This document shows, piece by piece, positions 36,339 to 46,310 of a DNA stretch of 64,000 nt (position 1 is the first letter of the stretch; each line of letters opens with the position of its first letter). The stretch lies in the NCBI GenBank assembly GCA_963788505.1, contig CAWBGY010000005.1, positions 1,733,711-1,797,710 on the forward strand, in the 5' to 3' direction. This DNA is from JAIQFF01 sp963788505. GTDB taxonomy: Bacteria; Acidobacteriota; Terriglobia; Terriglobales; Acidobacteriaceae. Under the pieces are notes generated by a model. The model was not told the DNA's origin. It saw only the letters and a program-made list of their open reading frames with translations, and did no database searches. A program made the translations under genes and the position numbers.

Positions 36339-36977
36339 TCATGGAGTCAATTTCTCCGTTGTGAGGTAGTCCTGAGACGGAACGCCGAAGGCGTCTGCGA
36401 CGCGATTGAAGAAAGCGAACAGTGCTGTGATATATACAGCCTCTGAGATCTGCTCTTCCTTCCAGCCTGCCAAGCGCAGCTTCTCAACATCGTTTGCAGT
36501 CGAGCGATAAGCTGCGCGAGTGATCAGTTCCACATACGCCAGCAACGCGCGCTCCGCCGGCGTAAGGTCCGCCTCGTCAAGCTTGCCTTCGACGATTGCC
36601 TTCACACATTGATCGGATGCTCCCTGAACACGCAGGAAGTAGGCATGGCTGTCCAGTCAATACGGGCACCGGTTCAGATAAGAGACGTAGCTGGCGATCA
36701 TTTCTTTGTGTCGACGAGAAAGATGTCCCTCCGAGAAATGGACGGTGTTTCCCAGATCGATCACACGACGCAGGAAGTCAGGCCTCGATCCGAAGCACTT
36801 GATAATGCCAGGTACTTGCTGTCTTCCCGAGCCTGCTCGCCAAAAGTCGTAAGCCGCGGCGGTTTCTCCGGTGGCCTCAGCATCTTCGATGATCCTGATC
36901 TTCGTGGCCGACTTCTTAGCCTGAGGATCGTGACCGCGTCCTGAAATCTGGTTTCCGCCTTCTTCGTCGTTCTTCAT
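36339..36977 (-). CDS. AhpD-like selenoprotein (CPYU), carboxymuconolactone-decarboxylase fold
   Basis: 212 residues if the in-frame TGA at 36659-36657 is read as selenocysteine (U107). Upstream the frame reads HKEMIASYVSYLNRCPY, and right after TGA it continues LDSHAYFLRVQGASDQCVKA and ALLAYVELITRAAYRS, ending at 36339. In AhpD-like peroxidase-related proteins this position is CxxC-x3-H; here it is CPYU-x3-H, so U replaces the second redox Cys. AhpD-like selenoproteins are known in bacteria. A hairpin fitting a bacterial SECIS follows at 36639-36620. The ATG at 36977 has GGTGGGAG upstream. It is third in a unit after the DinB and FAD genes. Likely role: thiol-dependent peroxide or disulfide chemistry. 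Confidence 0.85.
36620..36639 (-). promoter_or_regulatory. SECIS-like hairpin of the AhpD-like gene
   Basis: On the mRNA strand CTTCCTG pairs with CAGGGAG (7 bp, one G-U) around the loop CGUGUU. The loop starts 25 nt after the UGA, with G at its second place. This fits the bacterial SECIS rule of an apical loop 16-37 nt downstream with an early G. Confidence 0.7.
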
Positions 36978-37027
36978 CACTCCCACCTTTCCACATCGTG
37001 TCGCCGGAGCACAAACTGTAATGATCG

Positions 37028-38368
37028 TTACGCCCGGAATCCTACCGGGCCGTCCGACCCCGCTGTACCCGATACGTTCTTAAATTGCCGGCAAAACTGA
37101 TAGAAAACCCATGCGCCCCAGCGCAAGAAGCCGATCACAGAATTGAAGAGAAACGTGGAAACTATGCCTCGCGGTCTGAGACGGTTATAAACCAGATTCA
37201 TCGTCCACGCCATGCTCGTGTAGATCGTTCCCGCCTGTTGTACTCCAATGTAATTTCTCACGTTCGGCTCGTAAACAATTCTCTCGATTCCGCTGTTAAA
37301 GAATTTCGCGAGTTGCAGGATTCTGTTGCTGTACAGAGCTCCGAACAGAGCGGGCACTTCGCCGCGCTTCCGAAATTTCAAGATCAGCGATGCCGCTTCT
37401 GCCGCATGCCTTAACGCGGCCGTAACTCCATTCGCCGTGATGGGATCGACCATCGAGGCAGCCTCGCCTGCCATCAGCCAGTTCGGCCCGCCCACTGCTT
37501 TATGCGCCCTGCATTGAAAAGACGTTACGTTCAGCGGGGCAAGTGGTCCAGCGATCAACATTGGCTCAAAATGCGGATACTTCTTCAATTGCTCCCGGAA
37601 AATCTCATCGACGGAGAATCCCCGCTCTCGTTTAGCCTTGGTCGCCGCTCCGGTAGCCACGTATCCCACACTTACGGTATCGGGGTTGATTGGAATTTCC
37701 CACACCCAGTCCAGGTATTCCGATGGCCCCGGATCCATGTAGAGTGTGGTTCCCTCCACAGCCTGCTTCACCGTAAAGTACGTCCACAATGCGACCTTTG
37801 GCGGCCCAAACTCGATCGCGCGCAGGTTAAAGTGGCGAGACAGCACGGGTGCTGCAAATCCTGACGAATCAATGAACCACTTAGCGGCGAAAATCGCGCC
37901 GCCAACGGTTTTGACAGAAAGGATCCGGTCTCCCTCTCGCTCCACGCCGACAACTTTGTCGCGAACAACCGTAACGCCCTGTGCGGTGACCAGACTCAGC
38001 AACTCTTCGTCCAGCCGCGTTCGATCCACGTGCAGCGTCCGGAGTTCGACGCGCAAAGGCGCGCGGGCGAGCCACGCGGAGGGAATGTATTGCTCAGAGC
38101 AGCCGTCGCGGAGCTGCAAAGTTACGTGACGCTTCCACGTTGCGATCTGCTGGCTCACCAACTGTTCCATCGGCAGCCCCAGCGCTTTCAGCAGGTCGGG
38201 AGCGGACCAGTCCAGCGATTCCCCAACTGCCTGGCGCACGGCATCCGCCGGTTCAATACACGTGACGCTAAGTCCGGCCCTCGCCAGATGGAGCGACGCT
38301 GCCTTCCCGGCCAGCCCTCCGCCGATAACAATTACGTCCAAAGCGTTAGCGCGGGCTTGAGCGGCCAT
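37028..38368 (-). CDS. FAD-dependent oxidoreductase, halogenase/geranylgeranyl-reductase type
   Basis: 446 residues. The N-terminal dinucleotide fold is VIVIGGGLAGKAASLHLARAG. The GD-like FAD motif is WLMAGEAASMVDPITANGV, typical of tryptophan-halogenase-like and geranylgeranyl-reductase-like flavoproteins. I do not see the WxWxIP halogenase signature, although the related WVWEIPINPD occurs at about residue 218. Two hydrophobic C-terminal stretches may contact the membrane. It lies 50 bp before the AhpD-like selenoprotein gene on the same strand, suggesting a shared redox task. Substrate unknown. Confidence 0.8.
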   Translation of the reverse strand: MAAQARANALDVIVIGGGLAGKAASLHLARAGLSVTCIEPADAVRQAVGESLDWSAPDLLKALGLPMEQLVSQQIATWKRHVTLQLRDGCSEQYIPSAWLARAPLRVELRTLHVDRTRLDEELLSLVTAQGVTVVRDKVVGVEREGDRILSVKTVGGAIFAAKWFIDSSGFAAPVLSRHFNLRAIEFGPPKVALWTYFTVKQAVEGTTLYMDPGPSEYLDWVWEIPINPDTVSVGYVATGAATKAKRERGFSVDEIFREQLKKYPHFEPMLIAGPLAPLNVTSFQCRAHKAVGGPNWLMAGEAASMVDPITANGVTAALRHAAEAASLILKFRKRGEVPALFGALYSNRILQLAKFFNSGIERIVYEPNVRNYIGVQQAGTIYTSMAWTMNLVYNRLRPRGIVSTFLFNSVIGFLRWGAWVFYQFCRQFKNVSGTAGSDGPVGFRA

Positions 38369-38452
38369 TCGTTCAGTCCAGACTACGATGCTTGGAATAT
38401 TGTCGCAGGATTCCGGTCGTCCTCACGGAGGAATGGGTGCGTCGTGGGCTCC

Positions 38453-39100
38453 CTACGCCGTCTGCGTCCGCCGCCCGTCGAGCGCTCCAAGAATCTGCTC
38501 CATCTGCCACAGATGGCGGCGTTGGTGAGCGGCGAGCATGCGGAAAGCCCCATAAGCGTTGTAAGTTACCTGCGCGCACGACGGACACGGCACCTTCACC
38601 TTATCAATGGCAAACCCGGCGGCAGACTGCACGGCTGCCGAAAGCTGGGATTGTGAATTCTCAAAACTCGACCATGCGGCCGCAAAATCCTGCCCCCGCG
38701 GCGCCAATTGGGGGATGACTTTGTACCGAAGACGATAAGGAGGCTCCAGATTACGAATCAACAGCAAGGCGATAGTCCCCGTCCGGAGTGCGCGGTTCGT
38801 GGTGAGTTCGGGTGCGGTCGCAACCGCCCGGGAGATGGCCGGCAGAAACGAGAGCGTAGTCCGCGCCAGATGGTCCAGGCATTCTGTGGCCGACCACGAC
38901 CATGGCTCCAACCTGCTGGTCAGATCGTCGGCCTCGCGGCCGAGAACCAGCTTATTCGCCTCCCGAGTTGCACCATGAAACTGTTCGAGCAGGCTGGCCA
39001 GTTGGAAGCTCGATGATCCGCGCTGCGCGGCGGCGCTTTCAAAGGGAAAGCGCTTTACCGTCAGGGGAATCTTTTCGGACAATCCTTCCAGTATTCTCAT
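38453..39100 (-). CDS. DinB-family protein
   Basis: 215 residues from the ATG at 39100. Four-helix DinB fold with His metal-ligand candidates in SWSATECLDHLARTTLSFL and in AFRMLAAHQRRHLWQMEQIL near the C-terminus. DinB-like proteins include mycothiol- and bacillithiol-type transferases; that would fit redox neighbours, but the exact role is unknown. First gene of a three-gene unit; 84 bp separate it from the FAD enzyme. Confidence 0.82.
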   Translation of the reverse strand: MRILEGLSEKIPLTVKRFPFESAAAQRGSSSFQLASLLEQFHGATREANKLVLGREADDLTSRLEPWSWSATECLDHLARTTLSFLPAISRAVATAPELTTNRALRTGTIALLLIRNLEPPYRLRYKVIPQLAPRGQDFAAAWSSFENSQSQLSAAVQSAAGFAIDKVKVPCPSCAQVTYNAYGAFRMLAAHQRRHLWQMEQILGALDGRRTQTA

Positions 39101-39621
39101 GCACCCAGCTCCGCCGATGTCGAACCGGCTTCGCAAAACCCAAGATTCCCTGCTTCAGAAACGACGATCCCGATTTCGCTTTGAGACGTTAACGGTGAAT
39201 GATTTAGGGGGCAATAGTATAAAAGTGCTAGTGACCGCAATCGGTAATTGGGTACTCCCCTGGTTACGGGCGGTCCAGGCGCTTTCACTCCGCTGAACTG
39301 CAGGGATATTCTCGGCTCTGCAACCTACCCTGGAGTTGCCGAAACATCCCTGGATGTGGGCGCGCCATTTCTCTTTTTGTGTAGCTTCGGCTGCGCCGTA
39401 GCAAACATTTGACTCCGCCCGTCGGTAGTTTCAAAACAAGACAGGCCTTTCTTCAGACGACGGAGACCGATACTGCTTTCATATTATTGACCTGATCGTA
39501 AAGCGTCCCTATAGTCGCCGCACTTCGATCTGTGCGGCTTCTCGCGCGTGTGCCCCAAAGCGCCGACGAGAAACTGTTTTGCAAAATCATTCCTGGTTCT
39601 TGAGGACAAATGGGGGAAAGC
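39101..39621. other. divergent intergenic region
   Basis: About 520 bp between the DinB gene (minus) and the third receptor (plus). It must hold both promoters, but I cannot place confident -35/-10 boxes. No RNA or coding sequence is recognised. Confidence 0.4.
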
Positions 39622-42600
39622 ATGCGTAGCGCGAAGACGCTGACGTTGTTCCTGATGGCTCTGCTTACAAGTGTGAATGTTGCCGGACAGCAAATCACAG
39701 GGAGCATTCGCGGAACTGTGAGCGATCCGAGCGGCGCGATGGTCCAGGCTGCCACGGTGACTGCAAAGCAGACGGAGACCGGTTTGACTCGTAGTGCGGT
39801 CACGGACCATCGGGGAGAGTACGTGCTGGTCGAACTCCCAATCGGGCATTACCAGTTAGAGGTTCAGGCGAAAGGCTTCCAGAAGTACCTGCAGCAAGGG
39901 ATCTCGTTGGATGTGAACGAAACGGCGACGGTCGGCGTTCACCTAAAGGTCGGGTCGGAGACGCAGCAAGTCGAAGTGAGCGCGAACGCGGCTTTGGTGC
40001 AGAGCACAGTCAGCAGTCTCGGGCAGACTGTGATGGAGCGTGAGATTCTCGACCTTCCGCTGGATGGCCGCAACTTTTCTCAGCTGGGATTGCTCCAGCC
40101 CGGCGTCGCACCCTTGACGCCTGGACTGCTCGAAGCGGGAGGTCCGGCGCGACAGAACCAGGCCTACGCCGTGGACGGCCAGCGGCCGGAATCGAACAAT
40201 TTCATGATCGACGGCGCCGATAATGTCAGCTCAGTAGACGGTGGATTTGTCCTCAGGCCGCCGATCGACGCGATTGCCGAGTTTAAGATCCTTAGCCATA
40301 ACGCGAATGCGGAGTTCGGACGAAATACTGGCTCCACGACTAATATCGTTACACGGTCGGGGTCCAATTCGTTTCATGGGGCCGCTTGGGAGTTCCTGCG
40401 CAACGACGCGATGGATTCGTCTGATTACTTCACGCGCAGCGTTCAGCCTTTGAAGCAAAACCAGTTCGGCGCCTCCTTTGGAGGGCCGATTCTCAAAGAC
40501 AAGACGTTTTTCTTCGGATATTACGAGGGCTTCCGCAATCGGCAGGGTGAGACTGTGCCTGCAACCGTGCCTTCCGCGGCGGAAAGGCAGGGCAACTTCG
40601 CGGAGCTGTGCACGTCCATCTCCGGAGCTTCAATTGACTCGACCACCGGTCTGTGCAGCAATCCGCAAGGGCAGCTTAGCTTTTTTGGAACACCGGTGCC
40701 TTTCAATCAGATGACGCTGTTTACGCCCATCGATCCGATCGCAACCAATGTCTTGCCGTTCTTTCCTTTGCCAAACGTGGGAGAAAACGGATTCATCGCC
40801 ACGCAGACTCTAAGCGAAAATAACAACCAATTCGGACTGCGCCTGGATCATTATCTTTCCCGCACTGACACTCTGAATTTCCGCTACATGTACAGCAGCG
40901 GCCCAACGACGGATCCTCTTTCGCCAGTGGGCGCCAATGTGCCCGGTTTCCCGGTGGGCGAGTATGACCGAGCGCAGAACTTCGTCGCTCAGGAGACGCA
41001 CATCTTTTCCGCAACCACCATCGGCGTCGCGCGCTTTTCGTTTCTCCGCAATACGTTCCTGCTGAATCAGCACCTGAATCATGAGTCGCCGTCGGACTTG
41101 GGTTTTCAGTACGATCCCACGCTGCCCTCGGCCGCCGGACCGCCGTTTATACAGGTCGGAGGGTACGCCTCGGTGGGCGACCCCATCACCGGACCGCGCA
41201 ACACCTTTCAGAATACCTTTGACCTCTCCGGATCTCTGAGCTGGATTCACGGCCGCCACGAATTCAAATTCGGCGGCGGTTACCGGCGAGACCAGATCAA
41301 TGCACTGCAAGGCATCGCCACCAACGGATTCTTTGTCTTCGCCGGCATTCCCTCATTCGAGAACTTCCTCTACAACGACGGATTTGCCAACTATCTGTCG
41401 GGAAATCCGGTGGTCTTCCTGCAAGGCGGTGGCAACTTTGCCCGCGAAATTCGTGACCGAGCTCTCGATGCTTACGGGCAGGATACCTATAGCGTCAATT
41501 CTCGCCTGACCTTGAACCTTGGACTTCGTTACGAACTGCCCTTTCCCTCCACCGAGAATGGCAACAAGGTTAATCTCTTTGTTCCCGGAGCGCAGTCGAC
41601 GGTCATTCCCAACGCCCCGCCGGGACTCCTCTATCCGGGCGATCCTGGCGTGCCGGCGGGCTTGATTTCAACCCAGAAGACAGCTTTCGCTCCACGCATT
41701 GGCCTGGCGTGGGACCCCCGTGGGGACGCTAAGACGGTGGTCAGCGCGGCCTACGGAATCTTCTACGAGCCGTACTATACCGGCGAAGGTGGTCCGCTGC
41801 AGGATCCGGTCAGCGCCCCTCCCTACCTTAAGACTCTGCAGCTGGGATTTCCCATCAACTCATTTGCCAATCCGTTTTACGCTCCGGATCCTTTCGGAGT
41901 GCCCTTCCCCGAGCCCATGACGTTGCTGGTGGTTTCGCGCAATCTGCATCTGCCCTACGCGCAGGATTGGAATCTGAATATTCAACGTTCGTTCGGCGGG
42001 GACTTGGCTGCTTCAGGTCGGATACGTCGGCACCACCGGTGTCCGACTGCCGCGATTCATTGAAGGCAATCCAGCCGTGTACATCCCTGGCGTCGACGGA
42101 AGCGGCAACCCCATATCGACCGACAATAATGTCAACCAGCGGCGTCTGTATTCGGGATGCACGCTGGCCCAGCCGGACAATTGCGTTTACGGCTCGGTCG
42201 GAGAGATCGCGAGTATCTCGAACTCCAGTTACAACGCCCTCGAAGCCAGCCTGCGCAAGCGCTTCAGCCATGGCCTGTCGTTCCTCGCGTCGTACACGTG
42301 GTCGCACTCCATCGATGACGTTTCTTCTTTCAACATCACGGGGTCGGCTTCGCAGCCCGTGGCGGGTGAGAACGATCTGGCGCAGAATCCCTTTGATCTC
42401 GCCGCCGAGCGTGGCCCATCCATGTTCGATGCTCGCAATCGCCTGGTGCTGAGTTACCAGTGGAGCCTTCCTTTCCTGCAGCATTCCGCGAATTGGTACG
42501 GCAAGGTTCTGGGAAACTGGCAGTTGAACGGGATTTTCACCGCGATGAGCGGCACGCCGTTCACCGTATTCGACTCCAACGATGTTTCGCTGCAAGGGCA

Positions 42601-42985
42601 GGCGCCGGAGATTTCAGGATTCTCGAGCAATCGCCCCAATGTCGTCGGGAATTCAAATTCCGGGCCGCGTACGGCCGCGGAGTGGTTCAATGTGAGCGCC
42701 TTTCAGCCAATTATCCAAAACCCGAATTCCCCGGTCGAGCAGTTTGGAAACGAAGGCCGCAATGCGGTCCTGGGCCCAAGATACGTGAACTGGGATGTGT
42801 CGGCATTCAAGAACATTCGATTGACGGAATCAAAAGAACTTCAATTCCGTGGCGAGTTATTCAATGTTTTGAACCATACCAACTTCCGTTTGCCGGTCAG
42901 CGACATTGAATCGCAAACCTTCGGGCAAATCCAGTCGGATGTAAGCCCAAGGGTCATTCAGGTGGCGCTGAAGTTTTTGTTTTAG
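39622..42985 (+). CDS. Oar-like TonB-dependent receptor, one frameshift
   Basis: About 1,120 residues. Signal peptide (LTLFLMALLTSVNVAGQQ), carboxypeptidase-regulatory-like domain (GSIRGTVSDPSGAMVQAATV), plug (DLPLDGRNFSQLGLLQPGV) and barrel ending in VIQVALKFLF. The ATG at 39622 has GGGGGA upstream. Near 41998 a G4 run shifts the frame. With G3 the sequence reads through as FGGTWLLQVGYVGTTGVRLP and continues to 42985, so this is one gene. It is first in a plus-strand unit with an AhpD-like gene and a deiodinase-like selenoprotein. The ligand is unknown. Confidence 0.9.
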
Positions 42986-43007
42986 CGATTTTGTGGAGGT
43001 CGACGTC

Positions 43008-43579
43008 ATGGCTCACATCAAAGTTCCCGAGAATTTGCCTGGCATTCTGGGGCCGATGGCTTTCAGTCCGAAGACGGCAAAACCGCTCAACGCGCTGGCA
43101 GAAGTGCTTCTCCGGGGACCCAACAGTCTGAGCGCTGCGGACCGAGAAATGATCGCAGCTATGTCTCGTCACAGAACGATTGCTACTTCTGCCAGAATGC
43201 TCATGGCGCCGTGGTCGCTTACCGTTTGGGTGGAAATGAAAAGCTGGTGAACGCCGTAAAGTTGAACTTCGAGTCAGCCGCAATATCCGACAAAATGAAA
43301 GCGCTGCCGGCGATTGCAGGCAAAGTGCAAAAGGGCGGCAAACAGGTGACAACTTCTGATATCGACCGTGCTCGCCAGCACGGCGCCACCGACAAAGAGA
43401 TCCACGATACCGTGCTTATCGCGGATGCATTCTGCATGTACAACCGCTATGTGGACGGCCTGGCAACTTGGGCTCCGAGCGACGCAAAGATGTATCGCGA
43501 GAATGGCAGGCGGCTGGCTGAAGTGGGATACGCCGAGTCGACCGCGCAATTACCTGCGATCGAGAAAGAATATGCGTAG
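43008..43579 (+). CDS. AhpD-like protein with CYFC motif, frameshifted
   Basis: About 190 residues, ATG at 43008 with GGAGGT upstream. The frame reads to ADREMIAA near 43160, where one base is missing. After it the next frame reads YVSSQNDCYFCQNAHGAVVA, DTVLIADAFCMYNRYVDGLA and on to the stop at 43579. The CxxC-x3-H core is that of AhpD-like peroxidase-related proteins, with both Cys encoded as TGC, unlike the CPYU relative at 36339. Its end overlaps the deiodinase-like gene by 8 bp, so the two products probably work together. Confidence 0.85.
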
Positions 43580-44321
43580 TGGTCGTTTGAAACTGAGTCC
43601 GCACGCCCGAAGCCTCATGCTCAGTCTATTTTTCGTTCTGATGATTGCCTATCTTTCATTCGGAACTTTTGTTTGGTGGGCGATGCATCAGCCTCCCGAA
43701 ACCTTCGGGCGGGTGATGGCGAAGATGCCCGGGCCCGTCCCCTTCTTGCTTTTTCCGTTTGAGACGGCCTGGCTGCACGCTCGCGCCGGAACGCTTCACC
43801 CCGGAGATCCCGCGCCAGACTTCTCGCTGCTCAAGGTGGACAAGAGTGAGCGCGTTCAACTCTCCGTTTTAAACCAGCGGCAACCCGTAGTTCTGGTATT
43901 CGGCAGCTACACATGACCGCCGTTCCGGCGGGAGGTTCCTGCCCTCAATAAGCTCTATCAGCAGTATCGCGGGCATGTTGCGTTCCTGGTTGTCTACATT
44001 ACCGAAGCGCATCCCAGCGACGTCTGGCAGATGGAGAGCAATATCAAAGACAAAGTTATTTTTGCCAGCCCGAAAACTGAAGAAGATCGCGCCTTCATCG
44101 CTGGAGCTTGCGTGCGAAAACTTGGCATAGAGTTTCCCGCGGTGCTCGACGAGTTTGGCAATTCGACGGAAAAGGCCTATACGGGCTGGCCGGATCGCCT
44201 CTATTTGATCGACGCGCAAGGCCGCATTGCATATAAGAGCCAGCCCGGGCCGTTCGGGTTTAAGCCAGACCAATTAGCGGCGGCACTGGTTCAGACGCTG
44301 GGGACGCAGGCAAACAAGTAA
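43572..44321 (+). CDS. iodothyronine-deiodinase-like selenoprotein, thioredoxin fold, membrane-anchored
   Basis: 249 residues if TGA at 43914-43916 is selenocysteine (U115). An N-terminal membrane helix (LMLSLFFVLMIAYLSFGTFVWW) is followed by PGDPAPDFSLLKVD, then QPVVLVFGSYT-U-PPFRREVPALNKLYQ and FLVVYITEAHPSDVWQM. The segment around U matches the deiodinase active site (FGSCTUPxF) and the later EAHxSDxW. The frame is open on both sides of the TGA, up to the stop at 44321. A SECIS-like hairpin follows at 43927. The ATG at 43572 overlaps the AhpD-like gene. Deiodinase-like selenoproteins have been reported from bacterial and marine sequence data; their substrate is not known and need not be an iodinated compound. 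Confidence 0.88.
43927..43943 (+). promoter_or_regulatory. SECIS-like hairpin of the deiodinase-like gene
   Basis: GGCGGGA pairs with TCCTGCC (7 bp, one G-U) around the loop GGU, 18-20 nt after the UGA. This is close to the position and loop (AGGUCU) of the E. coli fdhF element. An alternative CCGCC/GGCGG hairpin at 43917-43931 would compete with it. Confidence 0.7.
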
Positions 44322-44409
44322 GAACCAGGGTATCTGCAATGCGATCATCAAGAGTCAAAAGCAGATTCTCGCTCGACTGAATAAGTGATTTGTCAAACCA
44401 GTCGGCTCA

Positions 44410-46299
44410 TCACTTTGGCGAAGCAGCGGGCGGCGAAGACGGTGAGGATGTATTGGAAAAGACGATGGGATGGGCTGAACTTATCCCTTCGCCTTCTTTC
44501 ACCGTTATGAACTGATCGGGCTGGATGTCTCGGATTGTATCCTTCTGGCCGCTGGGCCAGACAATCTCCAGTCTGACGGTCTTGCCGGCTTGAGGCTTGC
44601 CCAGCCCGAAGGTTAGTGGCAGCTCGCTTTGTGACAAATAGCTTGAACCACTCTTAACCATGCCGAAGAGGCGTGCCCCTTTGTTGGTTTCGAGCGTGAC
44701 CTTTGCGCCTATGCCATCGCGATTCGAACGTGTGCCCACGGTTTTCACGCGCAGCATGTCGTTCTGGTTTCCGTTGTCATTGCGCAGCAACCGCGCGGGT
44801 CCATTGTTGGCTGTAATCAATAAATCCAAATCACCGTCATTGTCGAAATCCGCGTAGGCTGCGCCGCGGCCCACAATCGGTTTTTGCAGCGCGGAGCCCA
44901 GCTTCGTGGTCACCTCTTCAAACCTGTTCTTGCCCAAATTGCGGAAAAGATGAGGCGGTTGCGCATACCTGACATTCGGCTGCACCACGCTGATGTCGTC
45001 GGAAACATGGCCGTTGACGGCGAGAATATCCGGCAAGCCATCGAGATCGTAGTCAAAGAAGAAAGCGCCGAAGGTAAGCGAGTTGATCGACTCTCTCGCG
45101 ATGCCGGTGGCAGGCGCGTCATCCGTGAATAAACCTGAGCCGTCATTATGGTAAAGCGCCATGCCCTCGTTGGTGAAGTTGCCGATCACCAGGCTCTGCC
45201 TTCCGGAGCTGTCGTAATCGGCGGCATCGGTACCCATCCCGGCGCGCACCGTGCCCGCTTCGCTATAGGCCACGCCAGCAGCAATTGCGACATCCGTGAA
45301 AGTGCCGTTATGGTTGTTGTGGTAGAGCTTGTTGGGCTCCGTGTCATTGGAAACAAAAAGGTCCATCCAGCCATCGTTGTCGTAATCCAACAAGGCGATC
45401 CCGAGCGACTTGCTGGTAGGGTCGTAGAGGCCAGCCTTACGCGTGACGTTCTCAAACGTGCCATCGCCCCGGTTGTGGAAGAGGGTCGAACTCTGGCCTT
45501 TGTACCTCTGCGGAGTGCAGTAAGACTTGTGCTTATTGTCGAGCGAGCAATATTGATCCGTCGCCATGGACCAATCGATGTAATGGGCGACGAAAAGATC
45601 CAGCTTGCCGTCGTTGTCATAATCAAACCATACGGCGCTGCTGGAAAATCCGGGATCGGCTACGCCCGCTTTGGCGGTCACATCCGCGAACTTGCCGTTG
45701 CCCAGATTGCGGAAAAGATGGTTGGAGCCGACGGTCGTGACGTAAATGTCTTCATGGCCATCGTTGTCATAATCGCCGACGGCGCAGCCGAGTCCGTACA
45801 TTTCCACCGCGAGGCCTGCCCGCCGCGTCACGTCGGTAAAGGTGCCGTCGCGGTTGTTGTGATAGAGAGCGGGAAAGGATTTGCCGGACTTATGGCCCGG
45901 CCAATCCATGGAGTTGACGAGAAAAATATCCTGCCATCCATCGTTGTCGTAATCCAGAAAACAAACGCCGCTACCCATGGTTTCCGGAAGATATTTGTCC
46001 CCGAAGGCGCCGCTGTTGTGTTTGAAATGAATGCCCGCCCGCGCAGTTACATTCGTGAAGTCGATGGGACCCGAGGGACGCGAAGGTTTCACCGTCGAGT
46101 CCGGCGACGGCGAAGCTGACGGAGTCGGAGATGGAGACGCGGATGGCGCGGACACCGGCGCTGGTGGCGCCGCCGCCGTCCGCGTAGCATTTTCGCGTTC
46201 GCTTGATGGATTTTGCCGGCAGCCCGCAACTGCCAAGAGCGTACCCAGCAGCAGACAGCAACCGACTCGGCGTAGTGGCATCAGGGAGAGACAAATCAT
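44410..46299 (-). CDS. CRTAC1/UnbV-type FG-GAP lipoprotein
   Basis: 629 residues from the ATG at 46299, which gives a lipoprotein signal (CLLLGTLLAVAGC). After a Pro/Ala/Ser-rich linker come FG-GAP/VCBS-type repeats with calcium-loop DxDxDG patterns (FLDYDNDGWQDIFLVNSMDW, FDYDNDGKLDLFVAHYIDW), making a beta-propeller. The C-terminal ASPIC/UnbV domain follows (LPLTFGLGKPQAGKTVRLEI). Exported, probably facing the periplasm or cell surface. Last gene of an eight-gene operon, starting 11 bp after the RnfD-like stop. No enzymatic role is proven for the family outside its link to enediyne clusters. Confidence 0.88.
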   Translation of the reverse strand: MICLSLMPLRRVGCCLLLGTLLAVAGCRQNPSSERENATRTAAAPPAPVSAPSASPSPTPSASPSPDSTVKPSRPSGPIDFTNVTARAGIHFKHNSGAFGDKYLPETMGSGVCFLDYDNDGWQDIFLVNSMDWPGHKSGKSFPALYHNNRDGTFTDVTRRAGLAVEMYGLGCAVGDYDNDGHEDIYVTTVGSNHLFRNLGNGKFADVTAKAGVADPGFSSSAVWFDYDNDGKLDLFVAHYIDWSMATDQYCSLDNKHKSYCTPQRYKGQSSTLFHNRGDGTFENVTRKAGLYDPTSKSLGIALLDYDNDGWMDLFVSNDTEPNKLYHNNHNGTFTDVAIAAGVAYSEAGTVRAGMGTDAADYDSSGRQSLVIGNFTNEGMALYHNDGSGLFTDDAPATGIARESINSLTFGAFFFDYDLDGLPDILAVNGHVSDDISVVQPNVRYAQPPHLFRNLGKNRFEEVTTKLGSALQKPIVGRGAAYADFDNDGDLDLLITANNGPARLLRNDNGNQNDMLRVKTVGTRSNRDGIGAKVTLETNKGARLFGMVKSGSSYLSQSELPLTFGLGKPQAGKTVRLEIVWPSGQKDTIRDIQPDQFITVKEGEGISSAHPIVFSNTSSPSSPPAASPK

Positions 46300-46310
46300 C
46301 TTGTAACCGA

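Noticed and set aside
43368..43916. Open frame ending at the TGA at 43914, as a complete truncated redoxin
   Set aside because: The same frame continues with deiodinase-family sequence to 44321 and a SECIS-like hairpin follows the TGA, so this is selenocysteine rather than termination.
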